Source: Amycolatopsis japonica (lineage in GTDB: Bacteria > Actinomycetota > Actinomycetes > Mycobacteriales > Pseudonocardiaceae). Taken from it: 64,000 nt of DNA. The notes beneath the pieces were generated by a model. The model was given only the letters and a program-made list of their open reading frames with translations. It ran no database searches and was not told the DNA's origin. The DNA lies in NCBI RefSeq assembly GCF_000732925.1, contig NZ_CP008953.1, positions 5,828,001-5,892,000 on the forward strand, in the 5' to 3' direction. The translations under genes and the position numbers were made by a program. This document shows, piece by piece, positions 33,282 to 41,360 of the stretch (positions are counted from its first letter, which is position 1; each line of letters begins with the position of its first letter).

Positions 33282-35210
33282 TCAGGAAAGCACCAGCGGC
33301 ACCTGAGGCGACGGACCGTCCGAGAGCGGGATCTGGAACCGCTGCGCCAGGTACGCGGCCACCGAGTGGAACAGCGGCGCGGCCGAGAGTCCTTGCTGCA
33401 GGGTGGCGTCCGGCGCGTCGAGCCGGATGCCGACCACGAAACGCGGGTTGTCGGCGGGCAGGATCCCGGCGAAGGTGATGTTGTACAGATGGTTGCTGTA
33501 CGTCTTCGTCTGCGGGTCGACCTGCTGGCCGGTGCCCGTCTTGCCCGAGATCTGGTAGCCCTCCAGCGCCGCCTTCGGCCCGGTGCCGCTCTGCTGCCCG
33601 CGGCCCTTCTGCGTCACCGCGCGCATCATCTCGCGTACGGTCTTCGCCGCCTGCGGGCTGATGACCTGGACGGTCTTCGGCGCCGGCTCCGGGACGAGGG
33701 TCCCGTCCGGGTTGACCTTCGCCTTGACCACCCGGGGTTCCACCCGCAGGCCGTCGTTCGCGATGGCCTGGTACATCCCGGCCATCTGCACGACGGTCAT
33801 CGAAAGTCCCTGCCCGATCGGCAGGTTTCCGAAGGTCGTGGCCGACCACTGGTTGCGCGGCGGCACGACACCGGGGCTCTCACCCGGGAGGCCGAGCCCG
33901 GTGCGCTGGCCGAGGCCGAACTTCTTCAGCAGATCCGCGTACCGGTCCTCGCCGAGTTTCTGCGCCAGCAACAGGGTGCCGACGTTCGACGACTTCGCGA
34001 AGATGCCGGTGGTGGTGAACTGCTGGGTGCCGTGGTGCCAGGCGTCCTTGACGATCTTGTCCGCGACCTGCAACGAACCCGGCACCGGCAGGGACGCCTC
34101 CGGCGTGGTGATCCCCGCGTCGATCGCGCCCGCGGCGGTGACGATCTTGTTCACCGAACCGGGTTCGAACGGCGTGGTCACCGCGCGGTTGTTCAGGTTC
34201 TCCGTCTCGCTGCGCGAAGCGGGGTCGTTGAGGTTGACGGTCTTGTCGTTGGCCAGCGCGTAGACCTCGCCGGTCTTCGAGTCCAGGATGACCGCCTGGC
34301 CGCCCTTGGCCTTCGACTTCGCGACGTAATCGCTCAGCTGCCGCTGCAGTTCGTACTGCAGGTCGGTGTCGATCGTGAGCTGCAGGTCCGAACCGGGGAC
34401 GGCGTTCTGGATGTCCCGTTCGGTGCCCGGGATGACGAGATTGTCGTTGCCGTTCCGGGTGTTGACGATCTTGCGGCCCGGTGTTCCGGCGAGATCGTTG
34501 TCCCGCGAGGCTTCGAGACCGTAACCACCGTGCAGGTTGTGCTTGGAGACGTCCTTGTCGTCGGTGCGCCAGTTCGCGTAGCCGACGATGTTCGCGCCGA
34601 CCGAGTCACCGGGATACTCCCGCTTCGAACGCTTCTCGACGCTGATCCAAGGGTATTCCTTGACGATCGCCTCGGCGACCGACGGTTCGATGTCGTGGAC
34701 CAGGTAGGTGAAGCCGTCCGGCTTGTGGAACTTGTCCAGCAGTTCCTGCTCGGTGATCACCCCGGGCAGCTTGGCCGCGATCAGCTTCGCCGCGCCCGCC
34801 ACCTCGGACTCGAAGTTCTTGCCCTTGGTCGGGTTCTTCGCGGCGAAGTCGTCCATCGTCTTGTGGAGCCAGTTCAGGCTCACCGCGAGCGTCCGCACTT
34901 CGACGCTGAACGCGATCTTCGTCCCGTTGCGGTCCAGAATGGAGCCGCGCTGCGCGGGACTTTCGATCACCGACGTCCGCTGCCGTTCCGCCGCCTCGGA
35001 CAGTGCTCCGGCCTCGAACCACTGCACCTGCACCAGTTTGAGGCCGGCGAGCACCATCACGACGATCAGCAGGATCCGGACACCGGTGAACCGGCTCCGG
35101 TTCCCGCCGTTGCCCCGGCGGGCGGTGGCACGACGGGTCCCGGCGGCGTAGGTCCGCCGCGCGCTCCCCGCCGACCGGGCCCTGGCCTGAGCCGGGCGGC
35201 CGGGCGACAT
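33282..35210 (-). CDS. ftsI: Septal transpeptidase FtsI (PBP3/PbpB)
   Basis: 642 residues. A basic N-terminal tail, one membrane segment (~47-62), a PBP dimerisation domain and the transpeptidase domain. Active-site motifs: SVNK in FEPGSVNKIVT (SxxK), SSN in AKSSNVGTLL and KTG in QISGKTGTGQQ. Cross-links septal peptidoglycan with FtsW. ATG at 35210 overlaps the ftsL stop by 1 nt with GGAGG 6 nt upstream; GTG at 35213 is the alternative. Confidence 0.94.
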   Translation of the reverse strand: MSPGRPAQARARSAGSARRTYAAGTRRATARRGNGGNRSRFTGVRILLIVVMVLAGLKLVQVQWFEAGALSEAAERQRTSVIESPAQRGSILDRNGTKIAFSVEVRTLAVSLNWLHKTMDDFAAKNPTKGKNFESEVAGAAKLIAAKLPGVITEQELLDKFHKPDGFTYLVHDIEPSVAEAIVKEYPWISVEKRSKREYPGDSVGANIVGYANWRTDDKDVSKHNLHGGYGLEASRDNDLAGTPGRKIVNTRNGNDNLVIPGTERDIQNAVPGSDLQLTIDTDLQYELQRQLSDYVAKSKAKGGQAVILDSKTGEVYALANDKTVNLNDPASRSETENLNNRAVTTPFEPGSVNKIVTAAGAIDAGITTPEASLPVPGSLQVADKIVKDAWHHGTQQFTTTGIFAKSSNVGTLLLAQKLGEDRYADLLKKFGLGQRTGLGLPGESPGVVPPRNQWSATTFGNLPIGQGLSMTVVQMAGMYQAIANDGLRVEPRVVKAKVNPDGTLVPEPAPKTVQVISPQAAKTVREMMRAVTQKGRGQQSGTGPKAALEGYQISGKTGTGQQVDPQTKTYSNHLYNITFAGILPADNPRFVVGIRLDAPDATLQQGLSAAPLFHSVAAYLAQRFQIPLSDGPSPQVPLVLS

Positions 35211-35920
35211 CACTGACCTCCCTGCGCCGGGGTCGCCGCGTTCTCCTGCGGCACCGCGGGCTGGTCGCCCTCGTACGGGGTGCCCTGCTGCGTTCCCTCG
35301 GCGGGCGGGGGCGCCGTCGATTCGGCCGAGGCGGCGGGCGCCTCCCCTTCGGCCTTCTTCGGCTCACCGACCACAGTGGACTGTCCATCCGGGCCGACCA
35401 CGATATGCGCGGGGTCGCCGCCGGGCACCATGCCCAGTTCCCTGGCCTTGGGCGCCAGCGACGCGGGCGACTCGGCCTTCGCGACCTCGCGCTGCAGCCG
35501 TTCCTTCGCCTCGGCGAGCCCGGCGTTGGTCGTGCGGAGCTGTTCGAGCCGGTACGAATCGGCGATGGCCTGCGTGGTCAGCCACAGCGTGCATGCCACA
35601 CCGACGGCCAGCATGCCCATCATCATCAGCACGAACGACGCGCGCGAACGCGGCCAGCGCAGCTTGAGCTTCTTCTTTGGCTCTTCCTTGCCCGCGCCGC
35701 CTTCCGCGTCGGGACGGTTGCGCTGCTGGTCTCGCTGCAGCAGGTCGGCGCGCTGGGCACGGCGGGCGTAGGCACGCTCGGCCGCCGACGTCCGGCCACG
35801 GGAGGCGCGGGACGTCGTGGTCTCGGTGGTGTCGGTCGCCTGGTCGGTGGTGGCGGTCGCGCGGGCACGCCGTCCGGGCGGCGGTGTCCGGCGGCCGCGG
35901 GACTTCGCGGGAGCGGTCAT
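35210..35920 (-). CDS. ftsL: FtsL-like septum protein
   Basis: 236 residues, longer than enteric FtsL because of disordered tails. Basic N-terminal half, one membrane segment (ASFVLMMMGMLAVGVACTLW, ~94-113), then a short coiled coil (LEQLRTTNAGLAEAKERLQREVAKAE) and a Pro/Ala-rich tail. Position between rsmH and ftsI is diagnostic. It forms the FtsQLB complex with FtsQ and FtsB. ATGA overlap (4 nt) with rsmH. Confidence 0.85.
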   Translation of the reverse strand: MTAPAKSRGRRTPPPGRRARATATTDQATDTTETTTSRASRGRTSAAERAYARRAQRADLLQRDQQRNRPDAEGGAGKEEPKKKLKLRWPRSRASFVLMMMGMLAVGVACTLWLTTQAIADSYRLEQLRTTNAGLAEAKERLQREVAKAESPASLAPKARELGMVPGGDPAHIVVGPDGQSTVVGEPKKAEGEAPAASAESTAPPPAEGTQQGTPYEGDQPAVPQENAATPAQGGQ

Positions 35921-36876
35921 CGTGCTCGGTCTCCGATCCGTTCGGCGGCCCGTAGCCGCACGGAGGCGGCCCGCGTGTTCTGTTCGGTCTCCGCCTCGCC
36001 GGCCTTCTCGGCCCCTCTGGTGAGCAGTTTCAGTTCCGGGCCGTGGCCCGGCAGTTCCACCGGAAGCCCTTCCGGCGTCCGGGATTTCGCCAGTTCCGCG
36101 AAGGCCTGCTTGACCAGCCTGTCTTCGAGGGACTGATAGGACTCCACGACGATGCGGCCGCCGACGGCCAGGCAGGACAGCGCCCTCGGCATCGCCCGCC
36201 GCAGCACTTCCAGTTCGCCGTTGACCTCGATCCGCAGCGCCTGGAAGGTGCGCTTCGCCGGATGCCCGCCGGTGCGCCTGCTCGCCGCGGGGACCGCGTC
36301 GTACAGCAGTTCCACCAGCCGTCCGCTGCGCGTGAAGGGTTCCTTCTCCCGTTCCGCCACAACGGCTTTGACGATCCGCTGGGCGAACCGTTCCTCGCCG
36401 TAGTCGCGCAGGATCCGGATCAGCTCGCCGGGGGCGTAGGTGTTGAGCACGTCGGCCGCGGTGAACCCGGTGGTCGGGTCCATGCGCATGTCGAGCGGGG
36501 AATCCTTGGAATAGGCGAAACCACGCTCGGCCCGGTCGAGCTGCATCGAGGAGACCCCGAGGTCGAACAGGATCCCGTCCACTCTGGACAGTCCGAGACC
36601 CTGCAGCGCGGACGGCATCTCGTCGTAGACCGCGTGCACGAAGTCGACACGATCACCGTGCCGCGCAAGCCGTTTCGCGGAAAGCTCCAGCGCGTTGGGG
36701 TCACGGTCGAGGGCGACCAGGCGCAACCGGGGGAACGCGGTGAGCAGCGCGTCGGAATGACCGCCGAGCCCGACGGTCGCGTCGACCAGCACGGCCTCGC
36801 GGTCGGAGAAGACCGGCGCGAACAGTTCGACGATGCGGTCGAGCAGCACCGGGACGTGCTCGTGTTCGTCTGCCAT
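35917..36876 (-). CDS. rsmH: 16S rRNA m4C1402 methyltransferase RsmH (MraW)
   Basis: 319 residues, full length. Methylates N4 of C1402 in 16S rRNA. SAM-binding motif VDATVGLGGHSDALL, LVALDRDPNAL, and the GILFDLGVSSMQLD and RTFQALRIEVNGEL segments are typical. The ATG is preceded by an A/G-rich ribosome site. A long structured leader lies upstream (36905-37010). Confidence 0.95.
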   Translation of the reverse strand: MADEHEHVPVLLDRIVELFAPVFSDREAVLVDATVGLGGHSDALLTAFPRLRLVALDRDPNALELSAKRLARHGDRVDFVHAVYDEMPSALQGLGLSRVDGILFDLGVSSMQLDRAERGFAYSKDSPLDMRMDPTTGFTAADVLNTYAPGELIRILRDYGEERFAQRIVKAVVAEREKEPFTRSGRLVELLYDAVPAASRRTGGHPAKRTFQALRIEVNGELEVLRRAMPRALSCLAVGGRIVVESYQSLEDRLVKQAFAELAKSRTPEGLPVELPGHGPELKLLTRGAEKAGEAETEQNTRAASVRLRAAERIGDRAR

Positions 36877-36904
36877 GTCTTCCCCCCTTTCCTGTAGTGC
36901 CGGG

Positions 36905-37010
36905 GAAGATGCCGGATGCCGTCAGGTCCCTGTCCGCCCGCCTGCTGACCTGGTACCGGGGAAGGTGTACCAGGGCCACTGAGCGGACAGAGGCCTCACG
37001 GCATCCGTGT
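36905..37010 (-). ncRNA. Structured leader upstream of rsmH, candidate mraW RNA motif
   Basis: On the minus strand GGATGCCGTGAGGCCTCTGT... at 37006-36983 pairs with 36937-36914 in a ~24-bp stem with internal mismatches (GGATGCC/GGCATCC outside, CTGTCCGC/GCGGACAG inside), enclosing an 8-bp hairpin CCTGGTAC/GTACCAGG (36967-36974 with 36949-36956). Location in the 204-nt mraZ-rsmH gap and the fold fit the mraW RNA motif known from Actinomycetales. Assignment rests on fold and position only. Confidence 0.65.
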
Positions 37011-37080
37011 GGACGGTTCCCGGCGTGTCCGAAGCGTGAACCCGCGCCCCCCGACGGCGTGGGTGCTTCCTCGGTCACGT

Positions 37081-37512
37081 CTAGAAGACGCCCGGCAGAA
37101 CTTCCTCTCGAGCCTTCGCGTAGCTGTCCTCGTGTTCGTCCAGGTAGCCCTGCCACGCTTGGGCGTCCCAGATCTCCAGCCTGGTGATCGCCCCGATCAC
37201 CACGCACTCCTTGTTCAGCCCGGCATAGCGTCGGAGCTCGGACGCGATCGCGATACGTCCTTGCCCGTCCGGGCGTTGTTCGTCCGTCCCGGCGAAGAGA
37301 TAACGCTGATAGGCCCGGACCGCCTCGTTCGTGAACGGGGCGTCGGCGACCTTCCTCGCCATCTGCTCGAACTCGGCCCGGGGAAAGACGAAGAGACAGT
37401 GATCCTGTCCCTTGGTGACCATCAGCCCACCGGCGAGCGCGTCGCGGAACTTCGCGGGCAGCGTGAGCCGCCCCTTGTCATCCAGTTTCGGGGTGTGGGT
37501 GCCGAGGAACAC
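37081..37512 (-). CDS. mraZ: Transcription regulator MraZ
   Basis: 143 residues with two AbrB-like SpoVT halves (FLGTHTPKLDDKGRLTLPAKF and DGQGRIAIASELRRYAGL). MraZ is the DNA-binding repressor of the dcw operon. GTG at 37512 is chosen: it gives the conserved family start and has GGGAGG 8 nt upstream; the longer frame is not conserved. Its promoter 80-110 nt upstream carries three correctly spaced MraZ boxes. Confidence 0.94.
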   Translation of the reverse strand: MFLGTHTPKLDDKGRLTLPAKFRDALAGGLMVTKGQDHCLFVFPRAEFEQMARKVADAPFTNEAVRAYQRYLFAGTDEQRPDGQGRIAIASELRRYAGLNKECVVIGAITRLEIWDAQAWQGYLDEHEDSYAKAREEVLPGVF

Positions 37513-37576
37513 CGGCTCCACCTCCCTACCGATCTCGGCTGCGAACAACCAAGCCCGGCCACGGGGCTCCCTTCTG

Positions 37577-37618
37577 CCCCACTGCGCACCACCGTACCCC
37601 ACTTTTCACCACAGTCAA
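37577..37618 (-). promoter_or_regulatory. mraZ promoter with three MraZ-binding boxes
   Basis: Minus-strand -35 TTGACT (37618-37613), 16-nt spacer, -10 TACGGT (37596-37591). Three TGGNG boxes on the same strand occur at 37601-37597, 37591-37587 and 37581-37577, exactly 10 nt apart, the TGGG-N5 direct-repeat pattern recognised by MraZ. The first abuts and the second touches the -10, so binding should block RNA polymerase. Confidence 0.8.
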
Positions 37619-37671
37619 CGCGGCAAAAGCCGCGACCACTCCGTCGTGTCAGACGTTTTCGCTGGTCAGCC

Positions 37672-37840
37672 AGGTGGGGCCTGGTGGGGGCTCGGTGGGG
37701 GACGGTGGCCAAGATCCCCCTGGGCGGGTATCGAAGCAACCTCATCCATGCCTGACACGTCCGGATATCGGCCGCCGGAACCCTGCTGTGGCGCGAAGTG
37801 GGGGTGAAAGTGGGGAATCCGGTGGGGGCCGGTGGGGACG
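37672..37840 (+). repeat. GTGGGG direct-repeat arrays upstream of mraZ
   Basis: Plus-strand TGGGG units at 37675, 37685 and 37696, then at 37799, 37811, 37823 and 37833 (spacing 10-12 nt). They resemble MraZ boxes in inverse orientation, and runs of four or five G could also form G-quadruplexes. The 590-nt stretch 37513-38102 contains no gene. Confidence 0.6.
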
Positions 37841-37933
37841 GCCGAGGACACAGTGGAGGGTGGCGTCGGGTCATCCGATGAACCCCGGTCGACAAAGGAC
37901 TCCGTCCCGCCCTCGTGAGGGTTCGGGAGGCGT

Positions 37934-38077
37934 GTCGCGAAAGCCACTTTCGGGACATCAGACGTCGCGAAAGTGGCTTTCGCGACGTGATCGCCAGGGT
38001 GGTACGGGCACGGCAACGGCCGACGTTGCGAAAGCCACTTTCGCAACCTTCAACGTTGCGAAAGTGGCTTTCGCAAC
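37934..38077. repeat. Hairpin-in-hairpin elements, family D, copies 2 and 3
   Basis: Copy 2: GTCGCGAAAGCCACTTTCG (37934-37952) and its complement (37968-37986). Copy 3: GTTGCGAAAGCCACTTTCGC (38025-38047) and its partner (38055-38077). Each arm is itself a palindrome (GCGAAAG-N3-CTTTCGC), and the two arms of a pair are complementary, so each element can switch between one long hairpin and two short ones. They lie beyond the 3' end of the ESX-accessory operon. Confidence 0.8.
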
Positions 38078-38102
38078 CCCAGTCAAGGCGGGCATCCCGA
38101 GG

Positions 38103-38696
38103 TCAGCCGCGGTTGCGCTTGCGACGGCGTCCGTTCATCCCGGGTGTGGCGCGACGACTGACGCCGCGCCAGTCCTTGGGCTTCTCCTTCGGTTCCGGCA
38201 GGAGCCGGTCGATGCCCTTGCCCGCGAACCAGCCGGTTACATACCCGGGGATCAGGCTCACGAAGGTGAAGAACATCCACCACCCATAGGAAAACGGCGC
38301 CCGCGGCCGATCCACGGGGACCGTGCCGTAATGAGGTGCCCCGTGCCGGCCCGCCCACCTATAGGACACGACCTCCACGACACCCGAGAGATCAGTGGAC
38401 GATCCGATCGTCGTGGAAGAGACCCGCGGTTTGCCCAGCAGCTCTCGATCCCATTTGACCTCCGCCTCGCAGACATAGGTCATCCAGAGCGCCATCGGGG
38501 TGCGATGACACCCCTTGACCTGCGCCGTGCCGAACCTGTCGACGTCGTGCACCTGGCTGATTTCCAACGCGGAACCCAGCGAAGCCATGAACCACACACC
38601 CAGCACCGCGAAGACGACACCTGTGACCATCTTCAAGCCGGACCGGCTTCGACGCTTCCTGGTCGGCGGCTCGCCGACTTCGGCCCGCTCAGCCAT
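38103..38696 (-). CDS. Membrane protein of unknown function, ESX-accessory operon
   Basis: About 197 residues with two membrane segments: one after a basic N-terminus (MVTGVVFAVLGVWFMASLGSAL, ~22-43) and one near 145-165 (GWWMFFTFVSLIPGYVTGWFAG), with an extracytoplasmic loop holding two Cys (KGCHRTPM, YVCEAEV) that may form a disulfide. The ATG at 38696 overlaps the preceding gene by 8 nt, so it is coupled. Family not recognised with confidence (DUF6346-like is possible). Last gene of the operon. Confidence 0.6.
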   Translation of the reverse strand: MAERAEVGEPPTRKRRSRSGLKMVTGVVFAVLGVWFMASLGSALEISQVHDVDRFGTAQVKGCHRTPMALWMTYVCEAEVKWDRELLGKPRVSSTTIGSSTDLSGVVEVVSYRWAGRHGAPHYGTVPVDRPRAPFSYGWWMFFTFVSLIPGYVTGWFAGKGIDRLLPEPKEKPKDWRGVSRRATPGMNGRRRKRNRG

Positions 38697-39720
38697 CGTC
38701 GTCGAGCGATCCGCTGATCCGGCCGGATTTGGCCGACCCACCGTCGTATTGCTCCCGGTTCTCGGCAGCCGCCTTGCCCGCTTCCTTGCCGATCTTCAAA
38801 CCCGTGTTGTCGGCGATCTTTCCCCTGACGGTGGTCTCCATACGTTCCTTCGCGGTACGGAGGTACTTGAGGTTGTCACCCTTGAGTCCGTCCAGGGTCT
38901 CGTCGCTCGCCTTGATCGCCCTGTTCGCTTCACGCCCCAGTTCTGACGACTTCCGCCCGAGCGCCCGCGCCGCTTCTCTGGCCCGGTCGCTCGATCCTTC
39001 GAACCTCTTCACGAACTTCTGGATGGCGCTCAGCAGCTTGCCCAGCTTCTTCTGGATCTTCGCCATGACCGTGACCGCATCGGCGAAGACACTCGCGGTG
39101 AAAGCGGCGACCGAGCCGCCCAAGGTGAACCACGACGACGCGAGCGCGAGCAGCGCCCGGGTTATCACATCACTGATGAAGGTGGCGATGATGTCGAAGA
39201 TCAGCGCCCGCGCGGTCGCCACCACCATCCCTCCGGTGGTGATCCACCGCGCCGATTCCTTCGCTTCCGCGGCGACATCGCGGAGCGACTGGGTGTACTG
39301 CAGCGCGACGCGGCGGTAGGCGATGGCCGCGTCACCGTCCCATCCGGATGTCGTGCTCAGTGAACCTTCGTAGTCACCCGCGACGGCTTCGAGTTCGATG
39401 GCGATGTTGTTCCAGGTCTGCGCCGCTCGCTGGACCAGGTCGGGGTCGCCGGTGAGGATCTCCAGTGGTTCGCGGATGAAGTCGAGGTTCTCCATCAGCC
39501 AGCCGACACCGGCCTTGACCAGTTCTCCGAGCGGATTCAAGACCATCGACAGGGCGTCCAGCCCGACGGAGACCCCGTCCATCGCGAGCGCGAACGCGTC
39601 GATGTCTTCGTCGGGCTTCGGGTTGAGAGTGCCCACCAAGCCTTCGATGCTGTCGCCGAGACCGGAGCCCTTGAAGTACTTCTCGTCGTCTTCCTTCTTC
39701 GCGATCAGCTCTTCGCTCAC
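38689..39720 (-). CDS. WXG100/PPE-like type VII secretion substrate, large
   Basis: 343 residues, strongly helical. A WXG-like helical hairpin occurs at ~90-150 (QTWNNIAIELEAVAGDYEGSL, then SGWDGDAAIAYR, the W-x-G turn), followed by hydrophobic helices (~160-220) and a long charged coiled-coil tail. This layout is seen in actinobacterial ESX-associated proteins; no toxin domain is visible. Overlaps the small gene upstream by 4 nt. Confidence 0.6.
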   Translation of the reverse strand: MSEELIAKKEDDEKYFKGSGLGDSIEGLVGTLNPKPDEDIDAFALAMDGVSVGLDALSMVLNPLGELVKAGVGWLMENLDFIREPLEILTGDPDLVQRAAQTWNNIAIELEAVAGDYEGSLSTTSGWDGDAAIAYRRVALQYTQSLRDVAAEAKESARWITTGGMVVATARALIFDIIATFISDVITRALLALASSWFTLGGSVAAFTASVFADAVTVMAKIQKKLGKLLSAIQKFVKRFEGSSDRAREAARALGRKSSELGREANRAIKASDETLDGLKGDNLKYLRTAKERMETTVRGKIADNTGLKIGKEAGKAAAENREQYDGGSAKSGRISGSLDDDG

Positions 39721-40040
39721 AGCTTCTTCCCCAGGTCCCGGCCGAGCTGCGCCGCGTCGTCGTCGATCTTCGTGTAGTCCGTGGCCGCCTTCCTCAGCGC
39801 ATCGGACAACGCGTCGCCGAGATTCGCCGCGCTGGTCATCAGCTCGTCCGCGTCACCCTGGGCCAGCTGAAGGACACCGCCGACGGGCACCGCGCACAGC
39901 AGGCCATAGCCCTGGAAGCCGCCCATCCCGACCTGGTTCGCCGCCGAGGCCGCGCCGCGAATGCGGTCGGCGAGGTCGGTGACCTGGTCCGCGTGTGCTT
40001 TGAGGCGTTCCGGCGAGACGCCGTATCCCGGCCCGCTCAC
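39717..40040 (-). CDS. EspC-like small type VII secretion target
   Basis: 107 residues forming a helical hairpin (HADQVTDLADRIRGAASAANQV, then a Gly-rich turn GMGGFQGYGLL and a second long helix). This matches the excreted virulence factor EspC-like/ESX-1-associated family, which pairs with larger WXG/PPE proteins for export. ATGA-type overlaps (4 nt) with both neighbours imply co-translation, and probably complex formation, with the 343-residue protein. Confidence 0.65.
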   Translation of the reverse strand: MSGPGYGVSPERLKAHADQVTDLADRIRGAASAANQVGMGGFQGYGLLCAVPVGGVLQLAQGDADELMTSAANLGDALSDALRKAATDYTKIDDDAAQLGRDLGKKL

Positions 40041-40555
40041 GAGCGGCCGGTCCAGTCGACGTGCTGGAAGTCCTCGCCGTCGTCCTCATCGGACACAGGA
40101 CGGGGCGGCCGGGGTTTAGCGGGCGGCGGTTCGGCCGGGACGCCGAAGCGTGCGGAGTCGTCCGGTTCCGGAGCGGGCTGCGTTTCTTCCCTCGGCGGCA
40201 GGGTGCTTTTGATGAAGTCCACCGCGTCGGAGTCTTCGCCGGTCAGCCCGGCCATGATCTCCAGCGTCCGGTCCGCGGCCCGCGTCGTCGCCTTGCGGTA
40301 GGTACTCATGATCAGCGACGCGAGCTGGGCGGGCGGCCGCTCCTGCGCCTGCGGGGACAGCGAGAGCGACGTCAGTCCCCCACCGGGGTTGACCGTCACG
40401 GTGACCAGCCGGTCCGGGCTGCTCAGCGTGACGACGTTGTTCTCCAGATCGGCCTTCGCCTGTTCCGCCTTGGCGAGCAGAGCGGCGCTGCGCCGCTCCT
40501 GTTCCCGCATCCACTCCTGCGGATCCCGCACGTGGCCACCGAACGGCACGGTCAT
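40037..40555 (-). CDS. YbaB/EbfC-like protein in ESX operon
   Basis: 172 residues. Residues 15-100 resemble the YbaB/EbfC nucleoid-associated fold (long helix, then VTVTVNPGGGLTSLSLSPQA beta strands), while the C-terminal 65 residues are Pro/acid-rich. Members beside ESX genes are common in actinobacteria, but their task there is unknown; the canonical YbaB binds DNA as a dimer. First of the second overlapping gene block, 52 nt after espG-like. Confidence 0.7.
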   Translation of the reverse strand: MTVPFGGHVRDPQEWMREQERRSAALLAKAEQAKADLENNVVTLSSPDRLVTVTVNPGGGLTSLSLSPQAQERPPAQLASLIMSTYRKATTRAADRTLEIMAGLTGEDSDAVDFIKSTLPPREETQPAPEPDDSARFGVPAEPPPAKPRPPRPVSDEDDGEDFQHVDWTGRS

Positions 40556-40607
40556 TCCGAAACCCCCACTTCCCGAAGGCCCCCTCAGGCTTTCGACTCG
40601 TCACAAC

Positions 40608-41360
40608 CTAGCGGTCCGGGTCCAGCAGCGAGGCCAGTCGCGCGGCCAGCCGGGGACCATCCACAGGGGACACGTTCACCCACGCCTGCCCGCCGCGGCC
40701 CTCGGTGCGCGCCGCGCAGTACGCGCCGACGTCGGTGTCGAACCAGGTCAGCCCGCCCGCCCGGTGCGCCCGGCCGTCGCGGTCGCGGGTCCGGACGGTG
40801 AACTGGCCCGCGCTGTAGACGGGCCGCGCCTGGATCGCGAGCACCTCGCGCAGCTGACCGTCCGAAGCCGACGATCGCCCGCCCTCGCCGAACACCGGAT
40901 CCTCCAGGGCGTCGCCGAAGCGCGCCGCGGGCAGGCTGATGCCGTAACCGGGGCCGGGCCGCAGTTCGGGCAGGACGTCGACGATCGCCCCGAACACCTC
41001 GCCGTCGCCGATCCCGGAGAGCGCGATGGTCTGCTCGGGTTGCGTGGCCAGCACGCCGTGCCGCCCTCGCGCGGCCGCGACCGCGCGGAAAGGTGCCGGA
41101 GCCGTCATATCGGCCAGCGCCTCGCATTCGACGTAGACCTCGGCGCGCGCGAGCAGGTCCAGCCGCGCTTCCAGGGCGGCGTCGAGCCGGTCCCCGTCAT
41201 AGAGGCCTCGTTCGGCGAGGTTGTCGTAGACCGCGCCGCGGATCTCGGCGCGTTCCGCTTCCGTGGCGCCGACGCTGCGCACGGACAGCGGCCAGGGCGG
41301 GGCCGCGTGTCCCAGATCGGTCCAGAGGACGTCGAACGCCGACGCGGAAACGCGGATCAA
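40608..41360 (-). CDS. EspG-family type VII secretion chaperone
   Basis: 250 residues matching EspG, the cytoplasmic chaperone that binds PE/PPE dimers before export. Marks: FDVLWTDLGHAAPPWPL at the N-terminus and the antiparallel strands PVYSAGQFTVRTRDRDG and GLTWFDTDVGAYCA in the C-terminal half. Its start overlaps the PPE-like gene by 4 nt, consistent with chaperone-substrate pairing. No EccB/C/D/E or MycP gene is in the window. Confidence 0.75.
   Translation of the reverse strand: MIRVSASAFDVLWTDLGHAAPPWPLSVRSVGATEAERAEIRGAVYDNLAERGLYDGDRLDAALEARLDLLARAEVYVECEALADMTAPAPFRAVAAARGRHGVLATQPEQTIALSGIGDGEVFGAIVDVLPELRPGPGYGISLPAARFGDALEDPVFGEGGRSSASDGQLREVLAIQARPVYSAGQFTVRTRDRDGRAHRAGGLTWFDTDVGAYCAARTEGRGGQAWVNVSPVDGPRLAARLASLLDPDR

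Noticed and set aside
33073..38077. CRISPR-like array of GCGAAAGCCACTTTCGC units
   Set aside because: Units occur in pairs that are complementary to each other, with no regular unique spacers and no cas genes.
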